The notes: generated from the letters alone by a model not told the origin. A stretch of DNA of 64,000 nucleotides from Luteimonas galliterrae (GCF_023374055.1 NZ_JAMBEP010000001.1:1116001-1180000), one strand, 5' to 3'; counted from the stretch's first letter, positions 36,145 to 48,629 are shown. Numbers and translations are program-made.

Positions 36145-36252
36145 GGCAACCGTTCGAGTGGGAGGCCGATAGTTTACGCCCCGCCTTGTCCGGCCCGCCC
36201 GCGGCCCGTATCATTGCGCCCCCGGCCGCGTTACGCCCGCAGCCGGGCCACC

Positions 36253-36392
<140 letters not shown>

Positions 36393-36594
36393 CGGCGCTT
36401 GGTATGAGCCCGATCCGACGGCGAATCGATCATCCCTCAGACGAACGAAGAGACCCCATCCCTACCCGATCGACGCCTGTTTCAGCCGCCGTTACAACAC
36501 CTAGGGTTCGACTTGCCTTGCCTCGCGTCCTCCCTGACGCGATGATTCCGTTATCCGTCTGCAAGAGCCCCCACATCACCGGCATGATCGACTC

Positions 36595-37299
36595 ATGATC
36601 GAGTTTGGACACCTGACCCATGTGGGCCTGCGGCGCGAGCTGAACGAAGATACCTACTACGGCGACAGCGAATTGGGCTTGTGGCTGGTGGCCGACGGCA
36701 TGGGCGGGCACCAGTACGGCGAAGTCGCCAGCGCGCTGGCGCGCGAGACCATCGTCCGCGAAGTGCGCGAAGGCACCCCGCTGGCCCAGGCCATCCGCAT
36801 CGCCGACGAAGAAATCATCCGCGCCTCCAAGCGCCGCAACGAAGCGTTGCCGATGGGGACCACCGTCGTCGCCGCACGCGTGTCGGGCAACCGTTTCGAA
36901 GTGGCCTGGGTCGGAGACAGCCGCGTCTATCTGTGGCGCGACGGCCAACTCGCCCAGCTGTCGCAGGACCACAGCTATGTGCAGGAATTGATCGCCCAGG
37001 GCGCGATCACCAACGAGCAGGCGCGCAACCATCCGCACCGCAACGTGGTCACCCAGGCGTTGGGCGTCACCGATCCGATGCAGCTCAACGTGGAAACGAT
37101 GACCGGCGAGCTGCGCCCCGGCATGCAGCTGCTGCTGTGCAGCGATGGCCTGACCGAGGAAGTGGACGACCGCGGCATCGCCCGGATCCTGTCGCATGGC
37201 GAATGCAGCGCGCAGGAATGCGTGGATGGCCTGGTCGCGGCCGCATTGGACGGCGGCGGTTCGGACAATGTGACCGTGATCCTGGTCCGACGCCACTGA
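36595..37299 (+). CDS. PP2C-family serine/threonine phosphatase (Stp/PrpC type)
   Basis: A 234-residue protein phosphatase. Metal-binding motifs are all present: 'LNEDTYYGD' (Asp), 'LWLVADGMGGHQYGEVAS' (DGMGGH), 'EVAWVGDSRVYLW' (GDSR), 'LLLCSDGLTEEV' and 'GGGSDNVTVIL'. Such phosphatases reverse Hanks-type kinase signalling. No kinase gene is adjacent, so the partner is elsewhere. The start is the ATG at 36595; about 200 bases of non-coding sequence separate it from the tRNA terminator. Confidence 0.94.
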   Translation: MIEFGHLTHVGLRRELNEDTYYGDSELGLWLVADGMGGHQYGEVASALARETIVREVREGTPLAQAIRIADEEIIRASKRRNEALPMGTTVVAARVSGNRFEVAWVGDSRVYLWRDGQLAQLSQDHSYVQELIAQGAITNEQARNHPHRNVVTQALGVTDPMQLNVETMTGELRPGMQLLLCSDGLTEEVDDRGIARILSHGECSAQECVDGLVAAALDGGGSDNVTVILVRRH

Positions 37300-37300
37300 C

Positions 37301-37328
37301 CGTAGAGTGGGCCTTGGCCCACCCTACG
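37301..37328. repeat. Short hairpin between PP2C and dnaQ
   Basis: Inverted repeat cgtagagtgggcc / ggcccaccctacg with one mismatch, directly after the PP2C stop and just before the convergent dnaQ stop (37331). Plausible bidirectional terminator or a minor repeat family. Confidence 0.6.
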
Positions 37329-37330
37329 CG

Positions 37331-38074
37331 CTACAGCGCCAAGGCATCGGCTGCTGCGACGGCGACATCGTCGTGCGAATCCCATACGCAGGCGCCGGCC
37401 CTGGCCCGGATCGCGGCCAAGCGCGCCTCGTGCGCGGCCAGTTCGGCCTCGTCCACATGCACGCGCGGGCGTGCGCCCATCAGCTCGGGCGCGATGCGGC
37501 GGTCGATGACCACCTGCGACACGGTTTCGGTGAGGCTGTCGAAGCCGATTTCGCTCTGCCCCGACGTCAGCGCCAGGTAGGCTTCGGCCAGCAGCTGCGC
37601 ATCGAGCAGCGCGCCGTGCAATTGGCGGTGCGAGTTGTCCACGCCCAGGCGCTTGCACAGCGCGTCCAGCGAATTGCGCTGGCCGGGATAGCGTTGCCGC
37701 GCCAGCTCCAGCGAATCCTCGACCGCGGCGCGCTCGCGCACGCGGCCGTACTGCGGGCCCAGCCGCGCCAGTTCGGAATCGAGGAAGCCCACATCGAAGG
37801 CGGCGTTGTGGATCACCAGTTCGGCGCCTTCGATGAAGGCCAGGAAATCCTCGGCGATGTCGGCGAATTTGGGCTTGTCGGCCAGGAATTCGAGGGTGAG
37901 CCCGGTGACTTCCTGGGCCCCCGGCTCGAATTCGCATTCCGGGTTCAGATAGCAGTGGAAGGTGCGCCCGGTGGGACGTCGTTCGAACAGCTCAACGCAG
38001 CCGATTTCGACCACGCGGTTGCCTTTTTCCCAGGAGAGTCCGGTGGTTTCGGTGTCGAGCACGATTTGGCGCAT
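37331..38074 (-). CDS. dnaQ: DNA polymerase III epsilon subunit (proofreading exonuclease)
   Basis: A 247-residue DEDDh exonuclease. Exo I 'IVLDTETTGLSW' (Asp/Glu), Exo II 'AELVIHNAAFDVGFLDSEL' and Exo III 'QLHGALLDAQLLAEAYLAL' (His and Asp) are intact. The last ~60 residues form the tail that binds the alpha polymerase. It is adjacent to rnhA, as in E. coli, but here both read the same way with a hairpin repeat between them rather than being divergent. Confidence 0.96.
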   Translation of the reverse strand: MRQIVLDTETTGLSWEKGNRVVEIGCVELFERRPTGRTFHCYLNPECEFEPGAQEVTGLTLEFLADKPKFADIAEDFLAFIEGAELVIHNAAFDVGFLDSELARLGPQYGRVRERAAVEDSLELARQRYPGQRNSLDALCKRLGVDNSHRQLHGALLDAQLLAEAYLALTSGQSEIGFDSLTETVSQVVIDRRIAPELMGARPRVHVDEAELAAHEARLAAIRARAGACVWDSHDDVAVAAADALAL

Positions 38075-38100
38075 GCGGATATTGTAACGAGCCGCTGCTG

Positions 38101-38173
38101 TTGTGGGAGCGGCTTCAGCCGCGAGCTCTTCTGGTTGAAATCAAAAGCTCGCGACTGAAGCCGCTCCCACAAA
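38101..38173. repeat. Hairpin repeat, gggagcggcttcagccgcga family
   Basis: Inverted pair of ttgtgggagcggcttcagcc arms around a spacer of about 25 bases, in the rnhA-dnaQ gap. A 'cttcagccg' variant of the family seen at 14.2 and 25.5 kb. Confidence 0.88.
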
Positions 38174-38185
38174 GGACGGCGTTCG

Positions 38186-38644
38186 CTACAACTGCTGTGC
38201 GGCCAGTCGCAGCTTGAAAGCGATCGCCTCGGCGCGCGCCAGCTCGTCTACCCGCTCGTTGTCCGGATCGCCGGCGTGGCCCTTCACCCAGCGCCAGTCG
38301 ATCTTGTGCCGCAGCGTGGCCGCATGCAGGCGTTCCCAAAGATCGCGGTTCTTCACCGGATCGCCGCCGGCGGTTTTCCAGCCGCGCCTCACCCAGTTGG
38401 GCATCCATTCGCCGATCCCCTGCTGCACGTAGCGCGAATCGGTGTGCAAAGCCACCTTGCAAGGTTCGGTCAACGCTTCCAGGCCGGCGATCGCCGCCAT
38501 CAGTTCCATGCGGTTGTTGGTCGTGAGCGCTTCGCCGCCGACCAGTTCGCGCTCGCGGCTTCCATAACGCAGTAAAGCCGCCCAGCCGCCCGGGCCCGGA
38601 TTGCCTAGGCAAGCGCCGTCGGTGTGGATTTCGATGGACTTCAT
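38186..38644 (-). CDS. rnhA: Ribonuclease HI
   Basis: A 152-residue RNase H that removes RNA from RNA-DNA hybrids such as R-loops and primers. The catalytic carboxylates are in '[20 protein letters not shown]' (Asp9), '[18 protein letters not shown]' (Glu), '[14 protein letters not shown]' (Asp) and '[13 protein letters not shown]' (Asp). The basic handle '[20 protein letters not shown]' is present. Gene order dnaQ-rnhA-(yafS)-gloB-mltD is conserved with E. coli. Confidence 0.97.
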   Translation of the reverse strand: MKSIEIHTDGACLGNPGPGGWAALLRYGSRERELVGGEALTTNNRMELMAAIAGLEALTEPCKVALHTDSRYVQQGIGEWMPNWVRRGWKTAGGDPVKNRDLWERLHAATLRHKIDWRWVKGHAGDPDNERVDELARAEAIAFKLRLAAQQL

Positions 38645-38662
38645 TCGGTTCGGCGTTCTCGG

Positions 38663-39316
38663 TCAGGCGGTGGGCAGACTCGGCTGCCAGCGCAGCGCGG
38701 GCTGGCGGATCCGGGTCAGCGGAATCACCTGCTTCTCGGCGCGCAGCAGATAGGCCGCGCGGCTGCCCGCCCCGGTTTGCGCGTCGGGCAGCACCTGCAC
38801 CCGCCAACGCGGCCCCAGGCCGATCGAGACCGGTTCGGGCTGCAAGCCGTGGGCACGCATGCGGCGGCGCCAGGTCACGGGCTCGCAAGTGCGCAGACCG
38901 TTGCCGGACCAGCGCGCGCGGAACAGGCCCAGCGGATTCAGGGCGAAGACCCACAGGCGCCCGCCTGGGATCAGCACCCGGGCGCATTCCTCAAGCAACC
39001 CCGGCCAGTCGGGATAGGTCTCCGTCACGTGCTGCAGGATCACCGTGCCGACCGCTTCGCTGGCCAAAGGCAAGTCCGTGCCGCAGCGCACATCTCCGGC
39101 GAACAGGTCGCCATTTTTCACCAAACGCACGCAAAGTCCGCCTTCTACATCGATCGGCGTGCGCTGCTGGGCCAGCCACAGGCTGGGCAGGCCGGGGCGT
39201 TCGCGCATCGCCTGGCGTACTGCCTCGTCCTCGCTGCGCAGCACCGTCTGGCCCTGCGATGTATTGAACCAAGATGTGACGCCGTCGGGTTGACGGCTGG
39301 CGGAGTGGGCGGGCAT
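38663..39316 (-). CDS. SAM-dependent methyltransferase-like protein (YafS type)
   Basis: A 217-residue class I methyltransferase-fold protein. '[20 protein letters not shown]' followed by '[20 protein letters not shown]' corresponds to motif II/III of Methyltransf_11 proteins, but the glycine-rich SAM loop is not clear ('[14 protein letters not shown]' instead), so activity is uncertain. The location between rnhA and gloB and the size match E. coli YafS, whose substrate is unknown. It is divergent from gloB with 39 bases between starts and 18 bases upstream of rnhA, likely co-transcribed with it. Confidence 0.8.
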   Translation of the reverse strand: MPAHSASRQPDGVTSWFNTSQGQTVLRSEDEAVRQAMRERPGLPSLWLAQQRTPIDVEGGLCVRLVKNGDLFAGDVRCGTDLPLASEAVGTVILQHVTETYPDWPGLLEECARVLIPGGRLWVFALNPLGLFRARWSGNGLRTCEPVTWRRRMRAHGLQPEPVSIGLGPRWRVQVLPDAQTGAGSRAAYLLRAEKQVIPLTRIRQPALRWQPSLPTA

Positions 39317-39355
39317 GGTCCGAATTCTGCGGGAAAGCTTCCGGAGCGTCACCCG

Positions 39356-40129
39356 ATGCGTTTGCAGGCCTTGCCCGCGTTCAGCGACAACTACATCTGG
39401 GCCTGGGTGGCCGACGACGGCCAGGCGCTGCTTGTCGACCCCGGCGAGGCCGGGCCGGTCCTGGCCGCCGCCGACCAGGGCCTGGTGCCGGCGGCGATCC
39501 TGTTGACCCACCACCACGACGACCACATCGGCGGCGTGCCGGCCCTGCTGCGGCGCTGGCCGTCCTTGCCGGTGCTCGCGCCTGACGATGAGCGCATCGC
39601 CACGGCGACCCGGCGTGTGGGCGGCGGCGAACGCGCCGAGCTGCTGGGCCAACCGTTCGACGTGCTCGCCGTGCCGGGCCATACGCGCAGCCACGTGGCC
39701 TTCCATTTCGGCGGCGGGGACGGCCTGCTGTTCTGCGGCGACACTTTGTTCAGCCTCGGCTGCGGGAGGATGTTCGAGGGGACCCCTGAACAGATGCTGG
39801 CATCGCTGGACCGGCTGGCTGCGCTGCCCGGCGATATCCGTGTTTGTTGCGGCCATGAATACACTCTCGCCAATGCCCGCTTCGCCCAGGCCGTGGAACC
39901 TGGTAATGCCGCGCTCGCGGCCCGCAGCGCACAGGCAGCCGCGCTGCGCGACGAAGGCCGGCCCACCGTCCCGAGCACGATGGCCGGCGAACGCGCCGCC
40001 AATCCTTTCCTGCGCGTCGACGAAACGGCCGTGAAAGCCGCGGTCGCTACGCACATCGGCCGCGAGCCGGCCGACCGGGTGGAAACCTTCGCCGAACTGC
40101 GCCGCTGGAAGGACGGCTTCCGCGCATGA
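39356..40129 (+). CDS. gloB: Hydroxyacylglutathione hydrolase (glyoxalase II)
   Basis: A 257-residue binuclear metallo-hydrolase that completes methylglyoxal detoxification by hydrolysing S-D-lactoylglutathione. 'SDNYIWAWV' at the start, '[17 protein letters not shown]' (THxHxDH), '[13 protein letters not shown]', '[19 protein letters not shown]' and '[15 protein letters not shown]' (His) are all typical. C-terminal residues 'NPFLRVDE' and 'FAELRRWKD' form the helical substrate domain. It overlaps mltD by four bases (ATGA). Confidence 0.96.
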   Translation: MRLQALPAFSDNYIWAWVADDGQALLVDPGEAGPVLAAADQGLVPAAILLTHHHDDHIGGVPALLRRWPSLPVLAPDDERIATATRRVGGGERAELLGQPFDVLAVPGHTRSHVAFHFGGGDGLLFCGDTLFSLGCGRMFEGTPEQMLASLDRLAALPGDIRVCCGHEYTLANARFAQAVEPGNAALAARSAQAAALRDEGRPTVPSTMAGERAANPFLRVDETAVKAAVATHIGREPADRVETFAELRRWKDGFRA

Positions 40130-41286
40130 TCCGGCCGCTGGCGCTCACGCTGTCGCTGCTAGCCCTGTCCTGCGTCGGCGGCGCGATGGCGCAGCCGGCC
40201 GACACGCCGCTGGCGCTGCCGGCGGTCGCTGCCGACGGCACGCCGGCCATCCGCAGCGGCGCCGACATCTACAAGCGCTTCCGCGAGCACCTTGCAGACC
40301 CCACGTGCGATGTCGACGCGGTCAGCGCGCGCTGGCGCCAACACTTCGCAGGCGCGCCGAAAAAACTGACCAACCCGGACAGCGACGTGCTGCCGCTGTT
40401 CGGCTATGTAGTGGATGCGTTGATCGAAGCCGACCTGCCGACCGAGTTCGCGCTGATCCCGTTCGTGGAAAGCGGCTACCAGCCCGCCGCGCGCAGCGCC
40501 GGCGGCCCGGCCGGGCTTTGGCAGTTCATCGCCATCACCGCCCGCAACCACAACGTGCCGATGCGCGCCGGCTACGATGGCCGTTTGTCGCCGGTGGATT
40601 CCACGCGCGCCGCGGTGCGATACCTCAAGACCCTGCACGGCATGTTCGCCGGCGACTGGCGGCTGGCGGTGATGGCCTACAACGCCGGCGAATACCGGCT
40701 GCTGCAGTCGCTGAGGCGCAGCGGCCAGAACGCGCGCAATGCGCGGCCGGCGGAACTGGTCGGCCTGTCCGGCATCACCTACGCCTACGTGCGCAAGCTG
40801 CATGCGCTGTCCTGCCTGTTGGAACAGGCCGACGATCGCGCCGACTGGCTGCGCGCGATCGACCGCCAGGTTCCGGTGCTCGTCGCGCAGCCCTTGCCCG
40901 CCGACGCCGACAGCCTCGCCGGCTGGGCGCGGCAGCGCGGTTTCGACATCGCCGCGCTCAAGCGCATGAACCCCGCCTTCCCCGCCGGGCGCGTGGCCGG
41001 CGGCGATCGCAAGCTGCAGGTGCTTGCGCCGGCGGCCAGCGTCGAAATGCCGGCCATCGCCGACATCGCCATGCTGGCCGATGCCGGCGCCGCAGCGGCC
41101 ATGCCGACCTTGATCGCCGGTTCCGGCGAATCCTCCGCATCGCGCACCCACACCGTGAAGCGCGGCGAGTCGCTGTCCGTGATCGCGCGCAAATACAAGC
41201 TGGATACGGAACAACTGCAGCGCCGAAACGGCCTGGGCGCGAAAAGCGTCATACGGCCGGGTATGGTGCTGAAGCTGGACGAATAG
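40126..41286 (+). CDS. mltD: Membrane-bound lytic murein transglycosylase D
   Basis: A 386-residue exported protein with signal peptide (1-22, cleaved after 'GAMA'). The SLT domain (about 90-240) has the catalytic Glu in '[20 protein letters not shown]', then 'GLWQFI' and '[12 protein letters not shown]'. One LysM domain is at the C-terminus ('[18 protein letters not shown]'), for peptidoglycan binding; E. coli MltD has two, and here the middle region keeps only a degenerate one. No lipobox Cys is evident, so it may be soluble in the periplasm. It is translationally coupled to gloB, as in E. coli gene order. Confidence 0.92.
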   Translation: MIRPLALTLSLLALSCVGGAMAQPADTPLALPAVAADGTPAIRSGADIYKRFREHLADPTCDVDAVSARWRQHFAGAPKKLTNPDSDVLPLFGYVVDALIEADLPTEFALIPFVESGYQPAARSAGGPAGLWQFIAITARNHNVPMRAGYDGRLSPVDSTRAAVRYLKTLHGMFAGDWRLAVMAYNAGEYRLLQSLRRSGQNARNARPAELVGLSGITYAYVRKLHALSCLLEQADDRADWLRAIDRQVPVLVAQPLPADADSLAGWARQRGFDIAALKRMNPAFPAGRVAGGDRKLQVLAPAASVEMPAIADIAMLADAGAAAAMPTLIAGSGESSASRTHTVKRGESLSVIARKYKLDTEQLQRRNGLGAKSVIRPGMVLKLDE

Positions 41287-41298
41287 CGGTTTGCTCTT

Positions 41299-41378
41299 CG
41301 TAGGAGCGGCTTCAGCCGCGAGCTTTTCGCTCGGCGACCGCGTCCCAAAAATGCTCGCGGCTGAAGCCGCTCCTACAA
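41299..41378. repeat. Hairpin repeat, taggagcggcttcagccgcg family
   Basis: Inverted pair of cgtaggagcggcttcagccg arms about 40 bases apart, between mltD and fabI. Fifth copy of the family in the window. Confidence 0.88.
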
Positions 41379-41473
41379 GAACCGCTTGTGGGAGGGGTCG
41401 CGAGGCTCGAACTCGACTCCGCGACCCGTCAACGGCAAACTTGGCGCCTGCACCGCAACCGACAAGGCTTCCC

Positions 41474-42268
41474 ATGGGCTTCCTGCAAGGCAAGCGCGCA
41501 CTGATCACCGGCATCGCCAGCCAGCGCTCGATCGCCAACGGCATCGCCGAGGCGATGCGCCGCGAAGGCGCCGAACTCGCCTTCACCTACCAGAGCGACA
41601 AGCTGAAATCGCGCGTCGAGGATGCCGCGGCCGAATACGGTTCGAACATCGTGATTCCGCTCGACGTCGCCGAAGATGCGCAGATCGAAGCCTGTTTCGC
41701 CGAGCTCGGCAAGCATTGGGACGGGCTGGACATCCTGGTGCATTCGATCGGCTTCGCGCCGCGCGAAGCCATCGAAGGCGGCTATCTGGACGGGCTCACG
41801 CGCGAGAACTTCCGCATCGCGCACGACATCTCGGCCTATTCGCTGTCGGCGCTGGCCAAGGCCGCGCGGCCGATGATGAGCGGCCGCAACGGCAGCATCC
41901 TCACCCTCACCTATCTCGGCGCCGAGCGCGCGTTGGCCAACTACAACGTGATGGGCGTGGCCAAGGCCGCGCTGGAAGCCAGCGTGCGCTATCTGGCGCT
42001 CAACCTGGGTCCGGAAGGCACGCGCGTAAACGCGATCTCGGCAGGCCCGATCAAGACGTTGGCTGCGGCCGGCATCGCCAATTTCCGCAAGATGCTGGGC
42101 CACGTCGAAAGCTATGCGCCGATGCGGCGCAGCGTGACGATCGAGGACGTGGGCAACGTCGCCGCCTTCCTGTGCTCGGATCTTGCCGCAGGCGTCACTG
42201 GCGAAATCACCTACGTCGACGCCGGATACAACATCCTGGGCATGACCGGCGTGGGCGACGAGCACTAA
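41474..42268 (+). CDS. fabI: Enoyl-ACP reductase FabI (NADH)
   Basis: A 264-residue enzyme for the last reductive step of fatty-acid elongation and the target of triclosan in other bacteria. '[20 protein letters not shown]' is the FabI nucleotide motif, the catalytic pair is Tyr157/Lys164 in '[20 protein letters not shown]' with Tyr147 nearby, and '[15 protein letters not shown]' is the substrate loop. Intact, normal length. It is isolated from the other fab genes, 27 kb away in the window. Confidence 0.96.
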   Translation: MGFLQGKRALITGIASQRSIANGIAEAMRREGAELAFTYQSDKLKSRVEDAAAEYGSNIVIPLDVAEDAQIEACFAELGKHWDGLDILVHSIGFAPREAIEGGYLDGLTRENFRIAHDISAYSLSALAKAARPMMSGRNGSILTLTYLGAERALANYNVMGVAKAALEASVRYLALNLGPEGTRVNAISAGPIKTLAAAGIANFRKMLGHVESYAPMRRSVTIEDVGNVAAFLCSDLAAGVTGEITYVDAGYNILGMTGVGDEH

Positions 42269-42312
42269 GCGCTTCGCCCTCCTAAAGCGAACAAAAACTG
42301 GTCTTCTCTCCG

Positions 42313-42680
42313 GCTCTGTAGAGCGGGGCTTGCCCCGCTGCTCTCGCTCTTAAGCCATTTGCTCTTAAGCCGTTTGCTCTTAGGCCGTTCTGCTCTTAAG
42401 CCGTCATCCCAGCGAACGCTGGGACCCATCTTGCTCTTGCTGTTGCCCCTAAGCCGTCATCCCGGCGAAGGCCGGGATCCAGGCCCGCGTCCTCGCCGGT
42501 CGCGCTGCGACTCGCGCCATGGACAAAGGCTTCCGGCTGCGCCGGGTCACTTTCTTTGCTGGCCCAAAGAAAGTAACCCAAGAAAGGGCCTGAACTGCGG
42601 TGCGATGCCTCGCACCTGAAAGTTCGCCAGCGGACCTGCTTTCGTCGTAGGTGACCTTCTTACGCAGGTACTAGATTTTG
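42313..42680. repeat. Composite interspersed repeat, copy 2
   Basis: Reverse-complement match to 18831-19178. From the fabI side it holds a ctgtagagcggggcttgccc palindrome, several cttaagccgt units, gtcatcccagcgaacgctgg and gtcatcccggcgaaggccgg hairpins, then a unique-looking 240-base block with tggcccaaagaaagtaaccc. No gene recognised; short open frames are repeat-encoded. Confidence 0.85.
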
Positions 42681-42689
42681 ATGCGCAGC

Positions 42690-43013
42690 CTATGGGTGAC
42701 GTGGCTTTTGCGGAGTTGCGCTAAGGAGGCGTTCTGATCGATCGCCTCGGATCTGAATGTCGAAGCGACGGCGGAATCCCGAGGGCCGGCGATAAGGGGC
42801 CAAGAACACGGGGAGCCCCTCGCCGGGATCCCTTCCAAAGGCCCTTTTTCTTTGGCGACTTCTCTTTTTGGGCCCCCCAAAAAGAAAGCATGCCCTGAGC
42901 TTGCCGAAGGGTCACTCGGCCGCGGTTTTAGCGGACGAAACCCCGGCCCAAAGGGCCGGCAGGTCGCGAGAACCCCCAAGCCAAGGCAGCGGAGCAAGCT
43001 CCGCTCTACAAAT
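42690..43013. repeat. Second repeat-like gene-free block upstream of ppiD's end
   Basis: Non-coding stretch with inverted elements such as gggccccccaaaaagaaagc, a gagcttgccgaagggtcact motif and agcggagcaagctccgctct at its right end. Similar text appears as scattered repeats in Xanthomonadaceae genomes, from memory. A 108-codon open frame on the minus strand (42671-42997) reads through it and shows no protein-like features. Confidence 0.55.
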
Positions 43014-43078
43014 GTAGGTGCGAATTCATTCGCACGCTTTTCGGTGTATCAAGAGCGTGCGAATGAATTCGCACCTAC
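43014..43078. repeat. Inverted repeat, gtaggtgcgaattcattcgc family
   Basis: Perfect 24-base arms at 43014-43037 and 43055-43078 around a 17-base spacer. Each arm itself contains the palindrome tgcgaattcattcgca. A second copy is at 58.1 kb. Confidence 0.92.
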
Positions 43079-43141
43079 GAAAAGCAAGAGCAGCAGGGCA
43101 AGCCCCGCTCTACAAAAAGTCGCGGGTTGCGAAGCGGTGAA

Positions 43142-45121
43142 TTAGAGCCGGTCTTCCGCCACTTCCACCTTCATCTGCTTGCGCATCGCAGTGACGTAGC
43201 CCTGCGCGGAGTCGATGCCCTTCATCTGCGCGATCTGATCGCGCATCTGCTTGCGCTGTTCCGCCGGCAGTTCCTTCGGATCGCCGGCTTCGACCTTGGT
43301 GACGGCGAACACGATGTGGCCGCCATCGGGCGTATCGACTTTGCCCGCCGACACTTTGCCGGGCGCCGGACGCTGCGCGGCGAAGATCGCGCGATTGGCT
43401 TCCTCGGTCGGGATCGGCGCACCGCGCCGGATGCCTTGCAACGCATTCGCCTGCAGGCTCTGCGCAGCGGCGACGGCTTCCAGCGTCTCGCCCTTGTTCA
43501 CCCGCGCCAACACCGCGTCCGCGGCAGCGGCCGAGGCCTTGCGCGTGCGGTCGGCGCGGATCGCGGCGATCACGCGGTCGCGCACTTCGGCCAGCGGCTG
43601 CGTGCGTTCGGGCGTGTGCTGGGTCACGCGGATCCAGATGCTGTGATTGGGCGCGATCTCGATCGGGTCGCTGACCGTGCCGTCCTGCACCAGGATTTCC
43701 GAGAACGCGGCGCGCTGCACCAGCGGGTTCGCGGCGATGCCGTCGGCACCTGCGCCGCGCGGGAACGGACCCAATTTCTGCACCGGCAGGTTCATCTCGC
43801 GCGCGGCCGGTTCCAGCGCCGTCGGATTCTTGTTGACCAGATCGACCATGCGTCCGGCCAGATCGTTGAACTGCTTTTCGCGATCGGCTTCGTCCTGCTC
43901 GCGCGCGAGCTCGTCGCGCACCTGTTCGAACGTCACCTGCTGCCCCGTCTTGATCTCGCCCAGCTTGATGATGTGGTAGCCGAATGCGCTCTTCACCGGC
44001 CCGCTGACCTGGTTGGGTTGCATCGAGAACAGCGCGTCGTCGAACGCCTGGTCGCCCATCACGCCCTTCTCCACCAGCCCCAGATCGCCGCCGGCGTCCT
44101 TGGATCCCGGGTCGTCCGAATTGGCGCGCGCCAGCGCCGCAAAATCCGCGCCGGGCTGCTTGGCCTGCGCCGCGATCTGCGCGGCCTTCTGCTGGGCCGC
44201 CTTCTGCACGGCGGCATCGGCCTTCGGGTCGACCGCGATCAGGATGTGCGCCGCCTGGCGTTGTTCGGCCGCGGCGAAACGCGCTTTTTCCTGCTCGAAG
44301 CGGGCGCGCAGTTGCGCCTCGTCGGTCTGCGGCGGCGGCAGCGTGGCGCCGTTGAGCTCGACGTACTCGATCGCGACCGATTCGGGCGCGCGGTAGTCGC
44401 CCGCATGGTCGCGGTACCACTTCAGGATTTCCGCGCCGCCAACGGCGCCTGTGTCGGCCGGGGGCGGCGGCAGCAGCGCGAAGCTCGCGTCGCGCTTCTC
44501 GCCCAGCAGCACCAGTAGGCGGTCCAGCTCGCCGGACGTGACGAAGGACGATTCGGCCAGGCGGCTGGGAATCTGCGACTGCTGCAGGCTGTCGCGCACC
44601 AGCTGTTCGAACTGGCGCGGCGTTTTCGGCGGATTGAGCGACTGCAGGCCCAGCTGATAGCGCTGCGCATCGAACTTGCCGTCGACCTGGAAGTCCGGCA
44701 ACGAATTGATCGTTTCGCGGATCTGCGCGTCGCCGATCACGATGCCGGAGCGTTCGGCGGCGATCCGCATCACCCGCTCGTCGATCATCTTGTCGAGCAC
44801 GGCGCGCTTGTTCTCCGCGCTTTCGAAAGCGCGCGCGTCGAAGGCTTCGCCTTCGGCCGCGCGCCGCTGCTGGCGTTCGCGCTCGAACTCCGCGCGGAAT
44901 TCGTCGACGCCGATCTCCTGGTGCTTCCACAGCATCTTGGCCGGCCACCAGGTCGGGGCGCCCGCCCACCAGGTCGGCGGGGTCGAGACGCGCGCGGCGT
45001 ACGTGTCGACGCGCTGCGACAGGTACTGCTCGACGCCGAAGAAGGCGAACGGAATGAGCAGCAGCGCCAGGATGAGTTTGGCGATCCAGCTCGACGACTT
45101 GTCTCTGAGGCTCTGCAGCAT
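43142..45121 (-). CDS. ppiD: Periplasmic peptidyl-prolyl isomerase / chaperone PpiD
   Basis: A 659-residue inner-membrane-anchored chaperone near the Sec translocon. It has one N-terminal helix (residues 14-31), SurA-like N-terminal chaperone helices, a parvulin domain around 280-390 ('AAHILIAVDPKADAAVQKAA', 'DFAALARANSDDPGSKDAGG', 'FGYHIIKLGEI') and a C-terminal chaperone half. After the helix comes an unusual Trp-rich stretch 'STPPTWWAGAPTWWPAKMLW' (residues 46-65) encoded by a short imperfect tandem duplication. Length is in the family range. It sits downstream of hupB and two tRNAs, in the lon-hupB-ppiD neighbourhood. Confidence 0.92.
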   Translation of the reverse strand: MLQSLRDKSSSWIAKLILALLLIPFAFFGVEQYLSQRVDTYAARVSTPPTWWAGAPTWWPAKMLWKHQEIGVDEFRAEFERERQQRRAAEGEAFDARAFESAENKRAVLDKMIDERVMRIAAERSGIVIGDAQIRETINSLPDFQVDGKFDAQRYQLGLQSLNPPKTPRQFEQLVRDSLQQSQIPSRLAESSFVTSGELDRLLVLLGEKRDASFALLPPPPADTGAVGGAEILKWYRDHAGDYRAPESVAIEYVELNGATLPPPQTDEAQLRARFEQEKARFAAAEQRQAAHILIAVDPKADAAVQKAAQQKAAQIAAQAKQPGADFAALARANSDDPGSKDAGGDLGLVEKGVMGDQAFDDALFSMQPNQVSGPVKSAFGYHIIKLGEIKTGQQVTFEQVRDELAREQDEADREKQFNDLAGRMVDLVNKNPTALEPAAREMNLPVQKLGPFPRGAGADGIAANPLVQRAAFSEILVQDGTVSDPIEIAPNHSIWIRVTQHTPERTQPLAEVRDRVIAAIRADRTRKASAAAADAVLARVNKGETLEAVAAAQSLQANALQGIRRGAPIPTEEANRAIFAAQRPAPGKVSAGKVDTPDGGHIVFAVTKVEAGDPKELPAEQRKQMRDQIAQMKGIDSAQGYVTAMRKQMKVEVAEDRL

Positions 45122-45225
45122 GGGCGATTTCGGGCCGTTACGTAGCCGCGCAGTTTAACGTGCTTCGGCGGACAGGAAGGCGGCCCAGCCGGCCCGCGGC
45201 GGAATCGGCGACAGGTACGGCGCCG

Positions 45226-45258
45226 CAAAAAAGCGAAGGCGCCCTTGCGGGCGCCTTC
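45226..45258 (-). terminator. Intrinsic terminator after tRNA-Asp
   Basis: On the minus strand a gaaggcgccc stem with GCAA loop and gggcgccttc return is followed by a gcTTTTTT run. It lies nine bases beyond the tRNA-Asp 3' end and separates the tRNA operon from ppiD. Confidence 0.85.
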
Positions 45259-45266
45259 GGGTGTAC

Positions 45267-45343
45267 TGGCGGAGTGGACGGGACTCGAACCCGCGACCTC
45301 CGGCGTGACAGGCCAGCATTCTAACCGACTGAACTACCACTCC
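45267..45343 (-). tRNA. tRNA-Asp (anticodon GTC)
   Basis: A 77-base tRNA with encoded CCA. Acceptor ggagtgg/ccactcc is fully paired, the anticodon loop is ctGTCac, and the T-loop is gttcgagtc. It follows tRNA-Val by about 80 bases. Confidence 0.96.
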
Positions 45344-45421
45344 GCTTTCGTAAAACTTTGCTCGCCGCCCTCGGAAACCCCGGGAAATCCGGGCCAACCT
45401 CGGTAGAGAAACCACCTTGTC

Positions 45422-45496
45422 TGGTGGGTGCTGAGGGTTTCGAACCCCCGACCCTCTCCGTGTAAAGGAGACGCTCTACCGCTGAGCTAAGCACCC
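45422..45496 (-). tRNA. tRNA-Val (anticodon TAC)
   Basis: A 75-base tRNA with encoded CCA. Acceptor gggtgct with agcaccc, anticodon loop ttTACac, T-loop gttcgaaac. Placed between hupB and tRNA-Asp. Confidence 0.96.
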
Positions 45497-45537
45497 TAGC
45501 GCTCCGGACGGACGCCGAAGCGCCCGCCGCGAGCCGA

Positions 45538-45810
45538 CTAGTTTACGGCATCCTTCAGGGCCTTGCCAGCCTTGAACGCAGGATTTTTCGAGGCCGGGAT
45601 ATTGATGGTCTCGTTGGTGCGGGGGTTGCGGCCGGTACGCGCGCCACGCGTGCGTACGGTGAACGTGCCGAAGCCGACCAGCGTGACGTCCTGGCCGCTC
45701 TTCAACGCCTTGGTGATCGAGGCGATGACGGCATCGACCGCGCGGCCGGCGTCGGCCTTGGACAGATCGGACTCGCTGGACACGGCGTCGACCAATTCGC
45801 TTTTATTCAT
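45538..45810 (-). CDS. hupB: DNA-binding protein HU-beta
   Basis: A 90-residue HU protein beginning '[20 protein letters not shown]'. The DNA-binding arm '[20 protein letters not shown]' includes the RNPRT motif with the intercalating Pro, and 'GFGTF' and '[18 protein letters not shown]' are typical. HU bends DNA and shapes the nucleoid. It follows lon at 213 bases, the classical lon-hupB arrangement, with its own likely promoter in that gap. Confidence 0.97.
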   Translation of the reverse strand: MNKSELVDAVSSESDLSKADAGRAVDAVIASITKALKSGQDVTLVGFGTFTVRTRGARTGRNPRTNETINIPASKNPAFKAGKALKDAVN

Positions 45811-46023
45811 TCTTGGACTCCCTATGCGGATAGCACCGCTGGATGAGATGACCGGGTCCCCCGCTGCGGGTTCCGCAGATGCGCCCGGTCGGACGTGCCT
45901 CGATGCCGCGCGTATGCGCGGCTCGCGGTTGCCGTCGTTATACCAGCGCCATTTTGGCGGCGCAACGGGAAAAGCCAATAATGGCGCGGTTTTCAGCGGT
46001 TTTCAGTCGCTTGCGATACGGCT

Positions 46024-48450
<2,427 letters not shown>

Positions 48451-48629
48451 GGGGACTCCAGGTAAATACGGTTTGCGGCCGCTCGGGCCGCCATGGGCGA
48501 TTTATGGGGTTGGCGCCGGAGGGATGCAAGCGCCATGGGTTGCCGGAAACCGGCATGTAACGCTGGAATCCTTGCGGATCAAGCGTTTGCGGCGTGTTTG
48601 AAACCTAGTGTTGCGTTGGGCGCCACGCT

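Noticed and set aside
42671-42997. Open frame of 108 codons upstream of the ppiD stop
   Set aside because: Lies wholly in a repeat-like block, Pro/Ser/Arg-rich, without start signal; treated as non-coding.
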